Of a stretch of 40,613 nucleotides of DNA, positions 32,529 through 40,328 are shown piece after piece. How positions within the stretch are numbered: position 1 is the stretch's first letter; each line of letters begins with the position of its first letter. A program made the position numbers and the translations under genes. The notes below the pieces were generated by a model that saw only the letters and a program-made list of their open reading frames with translations, had not been told where the DNA came from and did not search any database. The stretch comes from an uncultured Nitrospira sp. (GTDB lineage Bacteria; Nitrospirota; Nitrospiria; Nitrospirales; Nitrospiraceae): NCBI GenBank assembly GCA_902500775.1, contig CABVRZ010000041.1:1-40613 (forward strand), in the 5' to 3' direction.

Positions 32529-33009
32529 AGCACAAGTTATTGACGCTCCGACGCTGTTGAGGCTCATCCGGAAGGCGCCTGCCTGGGACGTTGAGGCCGA
32601 TGAAGAGGGGGCCGAATACGTGGCGTTCTTTGACGACTTTACGAGGTCTGTGGAGACCGTTGCGCGAATGATTGAGGAAGCCTGGGACCTGCACGATGTC
32701 CACATCACTCTCGAAGGTAGATCCGTCGTGAGCCGGACCAATTTCTATGCTGCCCTCCGCTGCTATCAGGAGAGCCTGAGTGCTCAGGACGCGAAGGCCT
32801 ATTGCCTTCAGCAGGCGGAAAACGTTGGCGCGGAGAGAGGATGTCCTGAGCAGTCGTGCCTGTCTCACTGCCGGTTTATGTGTTCACGGTGTGTAGGACT
32901 GTTACGCGATCAAGGCGCAGCTCCGATTCCGAGTCAGCTCTTGGAAGTAGCGCGCCGTGCGGAAGTGGACTGGTGTCCGAACCTGCGCGTTGCGGACGTG
33001 AACGTGTGA
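32503..33009 (+). CDS. Hypothetical protein with a cysteine-rich C-terminal part
   Basis: Protein of 168 residues from a GTG at 32503, six bases after AGGAG (32492-32496); TTG and GTG codons just upstream are alternatives. The N-terminal 100 residues are a soluble acidic domain. The last third holds a cluster C-x4-C-x3-C-x3-C-x2-C (GCPEQSCLSHCRFMCSRC) and one more Cys near the end, suggesting a metal site. No signal peptide. It follows the predicted sigma54 small RNA, so read-through of that terminator could control it. Not recognised. Confidence 0.7.
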   Translation: MHLSIAIPEAQVIDAPTLLRLIRKAPAWDVEADEEGAEYVAFFDDFTRSVETVARMIEEAWDLHDVHITLEGRSVVSRTNFYAALRCYQESLSAQDAKAYCLQQAENVGAERGCPEQSCLSHCRFMCSRCVGLLRDQGAAPIPSQLLEVARRAEVDWCPNLRVADVNV

Positions 33010-33123
33010 GTGGTCGGTCGAGGGGTTGAGCAAGCCAGATGAGGTGCTTGCGATCGGATACTGTCAGTTGATTGCTCGAAGGAGGGCCGTGCTCCTCGAG
33101 GCGTAACCATGAGGGAGGATATC

Positions 33124-34089
33124 ATGCAGGTTGAGAAGAGCAGGAGGAACATTCGAGTCTGGTCTGTTGCGGTGTCACTCGCCGCGGTGTTCGCTCTTGG
33201 AGCACCGGTACTGAGCAGCCCAGCGCTTGCCGCCGCCAATCCACATGTGAGCGAGGCAGTCGAGCAAGCCAAAGGTGCCGCGTCACATGGGCAGCAGGGA
33301 CATGCCGACGCCTGTGTCCAGCGCGCGGAGGAAGCCCTTAAGCATGCACGAGCGGCTGGAGTGAAAAACCCGCATGTGGATATGGGCGTTATACATCTGA
33401 TGGAAGCGGTGCAACACGGTAAGGCTGGGCATGCGGATGCGTGCACCGAACATGCCGACGGTGCGTCTACGCATTTGACCGAAGTCTTAACTGAAGGTAC
33501 GACGTCAACAGGGAACCGCGTGTTCTTTCGTGGAGGCTATGGCGAGATGCTGAGCGATCGAGCAGGCGAGTTTATCACCGACGTGCATGGTGGACTTGGG
33601 GGTGGGCCTAAAAATACTGGGACCGGCGGCTATTATATAGGCGGTGGAGCGGAGCTCATGGTCACGAAGGACCTGTGGGGTATGATGCCTGGCGTCGCGC
33701 TCGTTGGAGAAATCGGATTGGAATTTAAGCGATGGAGTTCCAGCCGTGTCGTGAGTGGAGAAGCTCTGACGCCTGTTAGTGATCTGACTCTAGCCAAGGT
33801 GCAGATGACCATGTTGACTGCAAGCGTGGCACCCAAGTTGAAGTTCAGGCAGGGGACCGACTTCCAGCCTTGGATTATTCCTGCTGGACTGGATTTCCAC
33901 GTGATCAGCCCAACTTCGAGTCAGGTTAATTATTTGGACATCGGGGTTCAGTTCGGCGGCGGCGCTGAGTTTAGGGTATGGAAGGAATTATGGCTTGGTC
34001 TCGACAGCCGGTTCCATCTGGCCTCCAACCAAACCAACACGGTGAACAATTACTGGACCGCTGGTATCTATGGGGCGATCGGGTTCTAG
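33124..34089 (+). CDS. SmbP-like metal-binding repeats fused to an outer-membrane beta-barrel
   Basis: Exported protein of 321 residues with a signal peptide ending in ALA-A (about residue 37). Residues about 40-125 consist of two repeats, each beginning NPHV, continuing EAV-x-H-G-x-x-GHADAC and ending with His-rich helix segments. This is the pattern of SmbP, the small periplasmic copper/nickel-binding helical protein first described in Nitrosomonas, here with an added Cys in each HADAC. The remainder (about 140-321) is a beta-barrel with alternating aromatic/glycine strands (GGYYIGGGAEL, GIYGAIGF terminal Phe), typical of outer-membrane proteins. The ATG at 33124 has GGGAGG five bases upstream; the ATG at 33109 has none. 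Two hairpins end the unit. Confidence 0.82.
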   Translation: MQVEKSRRNIRVWSVAVSLAAVFALGAPVLSSPALAAANPHVSEAVEQAKGAASHGQQGHADACVQRAEEALKHARAAGVKNPHVDMGVIHLMEAVQHGKAGHADACTEHADGASTHLTEVLTEGTTSTGNRVFFRGGYGEMLSDRAGEFITDVHGGLGGGPKNTGTGGYYIGGGAELMVTKDLWGMMPGVALVGEIGLEFKRWSSSRVVSGEALTPVSDLTLAKVQMTMLTASVAPKLKFRQGTDFQPWIIPAGLDFHVISPTSSQVNYLDIGVQFGGGAEFRVWKELWLGLDSRFHLASNQTNTVNNYWTAGIYGAIGF

Positions 34090-34095
34090 TGGGTT

Positions 34096-34117
34096 ACCAC
34101 CTTGCGAGCAAGGTGGT
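34096..34117 (+). terminator. Nine-bp hairpin directly after the SmbP-barrel gene
   Basis: ACCACCTTG (34096-34104) pairs perfectly with CAAGGTGGT (34109-34117) around a CGAG tetraloop, seven bases after the stop codon. No T tract. It may protect the 3' end. Confidence 0.5.
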
Positions 34118-34134
34118 GCATGATATCTGCGAAC

Positions 34135-34178
34135 AACGAGTGCAGGGAGCCACTTCACGGCTCCCTGCACTCGTTTCT
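34135..34178 (+). terminator. Terminator with a perfect 17-bp stem
   Basis: 34135-34151 pairs perfectly with 34159-34175 over a seven-base loop and ends in GTTTCT. The stem is unusually long and GC-rich for an intrinsic terminator. Confidence 0.75.
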
Positions 34179-34255
34179 AGCCTGATCGTCACCTGCGTCG
34201 GTCGAAGTCTCAAGGACACGTTCGATACCGTCGGCGGCCGATGCCCCGGAACTGA

Positions 34256-35296
34256 ATGCTCGAAGGATTCTGGTATATCGCCACAGAAAGCGTGAGGGTC
34301 CGTGTCGGCCGGCCATATGCCGCCGTCCTTTGCAACCTACCTCTTGTCCTCTTTCGGGATCAGCGTGGCCTGGTGCATGCGTTACACGACCGCTGCCCCC
34401 ATAAGGGCGTCCTACTCTCATCAGGTCGACAAGAAGGGGATTCCTTGCGTTGTCCGTTTCACGGATGGCGTTTTACCTCCTCTGGCGAATGTGTGGAAGT
34501 CCCGGTCCTCGGCAACCAGCCGCATCCATCATCGGCCTCGGCCTGCGTGCGGACTTATCCGGCAGAGGAACGGGACGGGTGGGTGTGGGTTTACATCGGC
34601 CACGATCGATGCCCGAAACCTTCGTGTCCACCACCCTCGTTGCCGGTTCCTGCTGATGGTAGTCGCATGGTTTCGGTACGCGAGTCCGCCCAAGCAAAAG
34701 TTCGGTGGGATTTCGCCGTGGATAGTCTCATGGATCCCGCGCATGTCCCATTCATCCACCACAACTATTTCCGGCGGCGTGAGGCGGCCAGGGAGAAAGA
34801 AAAGGTATTCACGCGACTGCCGTTTGGATTTCGCACGATCTCGAAAAATGTCCTGCTGCCGGATACCTTTATCTTTCGAGCTTTATCCCCAAGGCTGGGC
34901 TCGGCGACGACGACAGTCGATTTTGTCCTACCCGGCATCCATGTGGAGCGGTGGGAGATCGGTGGCCGGTTCGCGTCCGTTATATTGGTGGCTACCCCGC
35001 TCACTGACGAGCGAAGTCGATTCGACATCTGCGTTGGGTGGAACTTTCTGCATGCGATTCCGGTTGGATGGCTGGTCCGTCGGACCCTCAGGACGATTCT
35101 TGGTCAGGACCGGGCGGTGCTGGAATTGCAGGAACAGGGGTTCGGCCAGCACGGAAGTATGCTATTGAACTTGGAGTCGGACACACTGGCCATATGGTAC
35201 CGGCAGTTGAAGAAATATCATGGCGACATGTTGGCTGGTGTGCGCGATCCTCAGCATCCGGTTCCTGAGAAGACCCTGCTTAGATGGGTGACCTGA
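34256..35296 (+). CDS. Rieske non-haem iron oxygenase, catalytic subunit
   Basis: Oxygenase of 346 residues that would hydroxylate or demethylate an organic substrate with electrons from a separate reductase. The N-terminal Rieske [2Fe-2S] site has Cys47-x-His49 (CPHKG) and Cys66-x2-His69 (CPFHGW). The catalytic iron site has D-x3-D-x2-H-x4-H: bridging Asp156, then Asp160, His163 and His168 (DPAHVPFIHH). The overall shape resembles the single-component group that includes vanillate O-demethylase and pheophorbide/chlorophyllide oxygenases. No reductase or ferredoxin partner is adjacent; the NuoF-ferredoxin pair at 9.8-11.5 kb is the nearest electron source in the window. The ATG at 34256 lacks a clear ribosome-binding site. 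Substrate unknown. Confidence 0.9.
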   Translation: MLEGFWYIATESVRVRVGRPYAAVLCNLPLVLFRDQRGLVHALHDRCPHKGVLLSSGRQEGDSLRCPFHGWRFTSSGECVEVPVLGNQPHPSSASACVRTYPAEERDGWVWVYIGHDRCPKPSCPPPSLPVPADGSRMVSVRESAQAKVRWDFAVDSLMDPAHVPFIHHNYFRRREAAREKEKVFTRLPFGFRTISKNVLLPDTFIFRALSPRLGSATTTVDFVLPGIHVERWEIGGRFASVILVATPLTDERSRFDICVGWNFLHAIPVGWLVRRTLRTILGQDRAVLELQEQGFGQHGSMLLNLESDTLAIWYRQLKKYHGDMLAGVRDPQHPVPEKTLLRWVT

Positions 35297-35409
35297 ATTG
35301 GAGCGCTGCGAACGTGGAGCATGAGCGTGCTGATGCAGCACAATAGGGTAACGGATGAATCCCTTTCCAACCCGAATCATGACAACTCACGCGTTTCAGG
35401 ATCAAGCGA

Positions 35410-35931
35410 ATGTACCATGGGGACATCGTACATGCACTGGAAGGCGGTGATCGGCGCTCTATGGGCCGTGTCAATCAGGTGGTCGCGCATGTACGGGGAA
35501 CACCAACACGGTTTTCCACTCTCATAGACTGTATGAATCACGAGGACGAGTTCGTTCGCATGCGCGCAGCTGACGCAGCAGAGAAGCTCACGGTAGCCAA
35601 TTCCCAGTGGCTCCAGCCGTTCAGACGGCAACTGATAGGATTGGCTGCGCAAGCTGAACAGAAAGAACTGCGTTGGCACTTGGCCCAGATGTTGCCGCGA
35701 TTAGACTTATCAGGGCAAGACCGTCAGATGGCGGTGACGATTCTTCGACGCTATCTTGGGGATCACCGCTGCATCGTGAGGACGTGTGCGATGCAGGGCT
35801 TGGCTGACTTCGCTCAGCAGGATACCCGGTTAACGAAATCTATTCGACCGATCCTCTCACGGCTCATTAGGACCGAGAGTGCCTCTATTAAAAGTCGCGG
35901 ATGCAAGCTATTGGCCCAGCTCGGTGCCTAG
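35410..35931 (+). CDS. HEAT-like repeat protein, unknown
   Basis: Soluble all-helical protein of 173 residues. About three helix pairs show HEAT-like signatures (DEFVRMRAADAAEKL, KELRWHLAQMLPRLDL, CIVRTCAMQGLADFA), which usually form a protein-binding scaffold. It begins 113 bases after the Rieske gene and could belong to the same transcript. A hairpin terminator follows. Specific role unknown. Confidence 0.7.
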   Translation: MYHGDIVHALEGGDRRSMGRVNQVVAHVRGTPTRFSTLIDCMNHEDEFVRMRAADAAEKLTVANSQWLQPFRRQLIGLAAQAEQKELRWHLAQMLPRLDLSGQDRQMAVTILRRYLGDHRCIVRTCAMQGLADFAQQDTRLTKSIRPILSRLIRTESASIKSRGCKLLAQLGA

Positions 35932-35970
35932 ACTGCGCCCACTTATTCTAAAGTCTCCACAGATACACCG

Positions 35971-35991
35971 GTTACGAAACGTAACTTTTTT
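35971..35991 (+). terminator. Intrinsic terminator after the HEAT-like gene
   Basis: GTTACG (35971-35976) and CGTAAC (35980-35985) with an AAA loop, followed by six T residues (35986-35991). The stem is short but the T tract is good. Confidence 0.6.
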
Positions 35992-36368
35992 CAGGATGGC
36001 GAACCTCAGGAGCATGGGGGTGCGAATCCATGCCTGTAGTGATCAGGGTAAGCTCTGTGAAGAGTGGTCCTAGTAATCCTGTCCCTCCATACTGTCGGAG
36101 CGGATCCGTCGGATTTTGCTGCCCTCTATCCTTCACCCACACGGTCTTGCGTCCGCCCGAATCATGCGGTACAACAATCCGATAACCCTCTGCGGTCTTT
36201 GCATGTAGCGCCCATCGTGGACGTCTGCCAGAGCATCTCAATATCCCATGACGATCCGCCAAAGACGGTTGTGGGGCATGATCGTGCCGAAGGTTACTCC
36301 CACGGCAATGAGGTTGTGCTGTGACTGGATCCGGGTCTATCCTAATTGGACCACGTAACCAACGAAGG
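35992..36368. other. Spacer with no firm gene
   Basis: A minus-strand frame of 140 codons crosses 35972-36394 but overlaps the terminator. It shows no recognised motif, ribosome-binding site or clear codon bias. The plus strand has an equally unconvincing frame. I call neither. Confidence 0.4.
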
Positions 36369-37172
36369 ATGAGCAGAGTGCAAAGGATGGGCAAGGTGAA
36401 ACGAGGGCTGAGAACGGGAAGCTGTGTGGCGGGATGGGTCCTCGTGGTCCTGACGATGTGTCCAGGAACAGCGGCGTGGGCCTATGAGTCTGAGCCAGTG
36501 GTGGCGGGGTCTACCGTGCGCGGCACCGTCACCTTCCTCGGAACCGTCCCACCGCCGAAAGAATTCGAGTTGCGTCGCTCTCTCGACCACGAATATTGTA
36601 GCCAGCTGTCCGATGGCCAGGGGAATCGGATCATGCGAGAATTCACCGTCAGGTCCGACGGAGGCTTCAAGGATGTCCTGGTGATGGTGGAAGGTGTAGA
36701 GCATGGAAAGCCCTTTCCCTTCGCGGAGGCCCAAGTGGAAGCGAGCCGCTGTCAGTTTATGCCCTTCGTTACCGTGGTCGGCGACAAGCGACTGATTACG
36801 GTATTCAATCGGGATCCGGTACCACACGACATCCAAGGGTATGCGTTTGATGAGACGGGGGGTGACATGGTGTTCTATCGCCCGTCCTTAGAGGCGAATG
36901 GGACTACCGATGCCGTGAAGTTGGTCAAAGGGCGGAAAGTATTCAGCATGCAGTGCAGTATGCATCCCTATATGCAAAGTTGGGGCTATGCGATCGATCA
37001 TCCGTATTTTTCGGTTACGGATGCCACAGGCGCCTTCTTCATTGATGATGTCCCGCCTGGTAAGTATCGCCTTAAGGTCTGGCATCCGATTCTCGGCATG
37101 CGAGAACAGGCACTGACCGTCTCGGCGAATGAAACGATTTCATTACAGCTGTGGTTTGAAGCCAAGGACTAA
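36369..37172 (+). CDS. Secreted cupredoxin-like protein with a carboxypeptidase-regulatory-like C-terminus
   Basis: Exported protein of about 267 residues; a signal peptide ends in AWA, before YESEP. The middle region has the layout of a type-1 copper site: a His in PVPHDIQGY and a C-x2-H-x2-M cluster (CSMHPYM), matching the ligand set His, Cys, His, Met of plastocyanin-like proteins. The last 70 residues form a DVPPGKYRLKVWHP beta-sandwich of the carboxypeptidase-regulatory type. Start is ambiguous: in-frame ATGs at 36369 and 36387 and a GTG at 36321 exist, none with an ideal ribosome-binding site. It likely carries copper or electrons in the periplasm. A CopD-like gene follows. Confidence 0.78.
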   Translation: MSRVQRMGKVKRGLRTGSCVAGWVLVVLTMCPGTAAWAYESEPVVAGSTVRGTVTFLGTVPPPKEFELRRSLDHEYCSQLSDGQGNRIMREFTVRSDGGFKDVLVMVEGVEHGKPFPFAEAQVEASRCQFMPFVTVVGDKRLITVFNRDPVPHDIQGYAFDETGGDMVFYRPSLEANGTTDAVKLVKGRKVFSMQCSMHPYMQSWGYAIDHPYFSVTDATGAFFIDDVPPGKYRLKVWHPILGMREQALTVSANETISLQLWFEAKD

Positions 37173-37369
37173 CCGATCCCAGCGCAACACCGTGTGCCGC
37201 TGATGCGGGTTCGCTCATCGTCCGAAGCAGGCATGAGGAGGGTCCACGCGAAGCTTGTGTACAGTCATACCCTTCCGTGACCGACGTGATCGAGGTACAG
37301 CCAATACATCTGAGTAGGCCAGAACTCCTCCTAGGATTATTACTCTACACTCAATGATGAGAGCACAGC

Positions 37370-37846
37370 ATGTATTTCACTCTAGTCATTCTGCACATTC
37401 TTGCCGCCGTCAGTTGGATTGGTGGCATGATATTTCTGTCGTTGGTGTTGGCGCCCTTAGTGAGAAGCCGAAAATCCGTCCCAGAATTCATGGCGCTGTT
37501 TCGGTCTGCCGCGCTTCGCTTTCGGCCCATCGTCTGGGTGGCCATGGCGATCCTCTTGATGACCGGTCCGATGTTGTTGTCCCTTCGCGGTGTCCCTGTC
37601 GCAAACCCGTCCTCCTGGCCTGAAATTGTCATGGTGAAGATGACGCTGGTCGCCGTATTACTGTTCCTCACCTTACTCCATGACCTCGTGCTCGGTCCCC
37701 AGGTCAGCCGGGTCAGCGCGATTCCAGAATCTCAGCGAACGGCAGGAGAGCAGGTTGTATTCAACACCGCGCGCTGGCTTCCCCGATTGTCGCTGCTCAT
37801 TGCGCTGTCTGTCTTAGTTGCGGCCACGATACTGGCTCGGTCATAA
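37370..37846 (+). CDS. CopD-like four-helix membrane protein
   Basis: Inner-membrane protein of 158 residues with four hydrophobic segments (about 3-26, 50-72, 84-106, 137-156). An N-terminal His in VILHILAAVSWIGGMIF and a later LLHDLVLGPQ resemble the CopD/DUF-type membrane domain that takes part in copper import or electron transfer. It sits between a cupredoxin-like protein and a TonB-dependent receptor (55-base gap), which supports a metal role. The 3' part of the gene is repeated at 40013. No strong ribosome-binding site is visible. Confidence 0.75.
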   Translation: MYFTLVILHILAAVSWIGGMIFLSLVLAPLVRSRKSVPEFMALFRSAALRFRPIVWVAMAILLMTGPMLLSLRGVPVANPSSWPEIVMVKMTLVAVLLFLTLLHDLVLGPQVSRVSAIPESQRTAGEQVVFNTARWLPRLSLLIALSVLVAATILARS

Positions 37847-37901
37847 CAACGGCTGAGCCTGAATCGCTCGCTACCTACCTAACGGTGTTCCGCCCTCGTG
37901 G

Positions 37902-39986
37902 ATGAATGGAATGATCTCCTTCGTGTTCTACCCCCGCGTGTTCGAGTACGGGTGCGACAAGCGATTCAGTCTATGGCAGACGACCGTACTGGCTCTCGTG
38001 GCGGGCTGCTCGTTCGTATATCCTGTGTGCGCTGAAGATAGCGACACGCTTGAGGTACACGAAGTCGTTGTGGCAGCGACGAAAATCCCGATGGCACCCT
38101 CACGCCTTTCGGCCGCAACGACTGTTCTGACACAACACGACATTGGCCGCACACCATTTCGCAGTGGAACGCAGATCGATGACCTCTTGCGGTATGTACC
38201 GACTGTCCAGCCGAGCCTCCTCAGCAGCCGATACAATCACCCAACTGCTCAATTCGTCAGTATCCGAGGCCTGGGCACCAGACGCGCCTTGGTGTTGCTG
38301 GACGGTGTGCCGCTGAACGACGGCTTCGGCGGCTGGATCAACTGGGGACTGATCCCCGATCGGGTCGAGCGAGTTGAGATCATCCCAGGTGGCGGATCGA
38401 ACCTCTATGGCACGTGGGCGATGGGCGGGATCATCAATATCATCACCCAGTCCGGCCGACCAAAGAGCGGGGCGAGCAGTGAGGTGAGTGGCGGGTCGCT
38501 TGGGACCACTATTCAGTCCGTTCGTGCGCAATATGGGAACGACCGAACAGGATTCACTCTCAGCTATCGCCATTTCGATACTGCAGGGTTTCTCACGGTT
38601 CCTTCCTACCAGCGAGGCCAAGCGGATGTACCCGTTGGGTCGGAGCACCATCAATTCATGGGCAAGCTCATCTATGAGTTGACACCCACCACGACCGCAA
38701 CCGTCTCGGGCACCTATTATACGGAAGATCGCTCGTTCGGAACTCCGTTTAGCCAGGGAACCCGCACGATTGGCACCGTCTCGCTCGGCGTGAAGGGCAA
38801 TCGGGGCGCATGGGGAATTTTTGAAACCAAAGCCTTTGCCCAATGGCAGACCTTCCGTAATCAGAGCGGGGCGGTTCAACCCTCACCCTTCGTCCGCCTC
38901 TTCGATCAGCTGGATCGCCTGCAGATCATCCCATCAAATGATGTCGGTGGTATGGCCCAATGGACGGTGCCCGTCCTCTCATTTTCTCGAATCGTGGCGG
39001 GGGCTGATGCACGCGCAATCCTTGCGCAATCAGAAGACAGGTTCGTTCCCTCTCAGCTGTCTCTCGTGACAAGCGGTAAACAACTTGGCCTCGGCACATT
39101 CGGTGAATGGATTATCGAACCCTTCAACACGCTGGTGTTCACGGCTGCGGTCCGGTGGGACTGGTGGAGAAACTTTGACGGTACAAAGACAACGCCGTCC
39201 GGGCTGGTCACTCACATGCAGGATAATACCGCTAGTCTCATCAACCCTAAAGTGAGCCTGCTGTACAAGGTCAACGAGCGTGTGCGAATCGGCGCGTCGG
39301 TCTACCAAGCGTTCCGCGCTCCGACCTTGAATGAATTGTACCGAGACTTCGGTTCGTCCGGTTTTACGTTTCTCAGCAACGATCGTCTTGAACCGGAACG
39401 GCTCACGGGCGGCGACGTGAAGGTCGAAGTCGACGTACTCCCACGTGGTCTCCTCGGTTTTCGGGCCACGGGCCATTACGATGTGATCAAGGATCAAATT
39501 CTCTTCGTGACTCAAGGGCCGACATCGGCCATGCGACAAAATATCGCCGAAGGCCGGTCAGTCGGAACGGACATTGAACTACACAGCCGGGTGGACGATC
39601 TGTTGTCTCTGACGGTTGGATACTCGTTCGTGGATTCGGTCATCACGAGGTTTCCCGGTAATCCCTCCCGTGAGGGGCTGCGCATTCCGAATGTCTCATC
39701 GCATCAAGTGACGGCCGCACTCACGATCGGCCGGCCGGATGTGGCGCAGCTGACGCTGCAGACTCGCTATCTGTCTCGACAGTTCGCGGATGATACGAAT
39801 CGGCAGCCGATTGCGGATTTTGTTGTCTTAGATGCCTCGCTGAGGAAGCGGATCACCTCGTGGGGAGAGCTCTTCATCGACGGCGAAAACCTCACCGATC
39901 GCCGGTACATCGCCACGCAAACGGGTGGTCTCAAGATCCTCGGTCAGCCGCTGCTCATTCTCGGCGGCCTGCGAATCGATCTGTAA
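37902..39986 (+). CDS. TonB-dependent outer-membrane receptor
   Basis: Active-transport receptor of 694 residues powered by TonB/ExbB/ExbD. A signal peptide is followed by a TonB-box-like DTLEVHEVVVAATK. The plug domain contains VSIRGLGTRRALVLLDGVPL and VERVEIIPGGGSNLYGTWAMGGIINI, with the RGLG and YG-x-x-A-MGGIINI hallmarks. The 22-strand barrel ends with ENLTDRRYIATQTGG and the terminal LGGLRIDL. It is closest in style to BtuB/copper/siderophore receptors; the substrate is not readable. Lying between two copies of a CopD-like sequence and after a cupredoxin, it may import copper or a copper chelate. The N-terminus before the hydrophobic core is unusually long, so a later start is possible. 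Confidence 0.92.
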   Translation: MNGMISFVFYPRVFEYGCDKRFSLWQTTVLALVAGCSFVYPVCAEDSDTLEVHEVVVAATKIPMAPSRLSAATTVLTQHDIGRTPFRSGTQIDDLLRYVPTVQPSLLSSRYNHPTAQFVSIRGLGTRRALVLLDGVPLNDGFGGWINWGLIPDRVERVEIIPGGGSNLYGTWAMGGIINIITQSGRPKSGASSEVSGGSLGTTIQSVRAQYGNDRTGFTLSYRHFDTAGFLTVPSYQRGQADVPVGSEHHQFMGKLIYELTPTTTATVSGTYYTEDRSFGTPFSQGTRTIGTVSLGVKGNRGAWGIFETKAFAQWQTFRNQSGAVQPSPFVRLFDQLDRLQIIPSNDVGGMAQWTVPVLSFSRIVAGADARAILAQSEDRFVPSQLSLVTSGKQLGLGTFGEWIIEPFNTLVFTAAVRWDWWRNFDGTKTTPSGLVTHMQDNTASLINPKVSLLYKVNERVRIGASVYQAFRAPTLNELYRDFGSSGFTFLSNDRLEPERLTGGDVKVEVDVLPRGLLGFRATGHYDVIKDQILFVTQGPTSAMRQNIAEGRSVGTDIELHSRVDDLLSLTVGYSFVDSVITRFPGNPSREGLRIPNVSSHQVTAALTIGRPDVAQLTLQTRYLSRQFADDTNRQPIADFVVLDASLRKRITSWGELFIDGENLTDRRYIATQTGGLKILGQPLLILGGLRIDL

Positions 39987-40012
39987 GACCGCTGACCGGG
40001 TGAGAATTCGAA

Positions 40013-40198
40013 ATGGTGAAACTGGTGCTGATCGCCCTGTTGCTCGGCCCTCAGGTCAGCTGGGTCAGCGCGATTCCAGAATCCCAGCGAACGGCAGGAG
40101 AGCAGGTTGGGTTCAACACCGCGCGCTGGATCCCTCGATGGTCCATACTCATCGCCTTGCCCGTCGTGATGACGGTGGCGATGCTGGCACGGTCGTAG
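40013..40198 (+). pseudogene. Truncated second copy of the CopD-like gene
   Basis: A 61-residue frame that repeats the last 70 residues of the CopD-like protein at 37370, with about ten residues (the FLTLLHDLV part) deleted. Identity is high at DNA level: VSAIPESQRTAGEQV is encoded almost identically in both. The first helices and the His-bearing helix are missing, so it cannot form the family fold. It starts 26 bases after the receptor stop. It is best read as a gene fragment left by a duplication, although a small two-helix protein remains possible. Confidence 0.75.
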
Positions 40199-40328
40199 CG
40201 TGATTTGACGAGCCCTTTGGTTGACCTACACGGGGACATCTTCCGGCTCACCGCACCGAGCAGGAAAGAAGCCTTCCTGGCGACACAGTGAGGGCGGGGT
40301 TATATGACTCAGACCAAGCCACTCAGGG

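Noticed and set aside
35972-36394. A 140-codon minus-strand frame
   Set aside because: It has no recognisable motif or ribosome-binding site and overlaps a terminator of the plus-strand unit.
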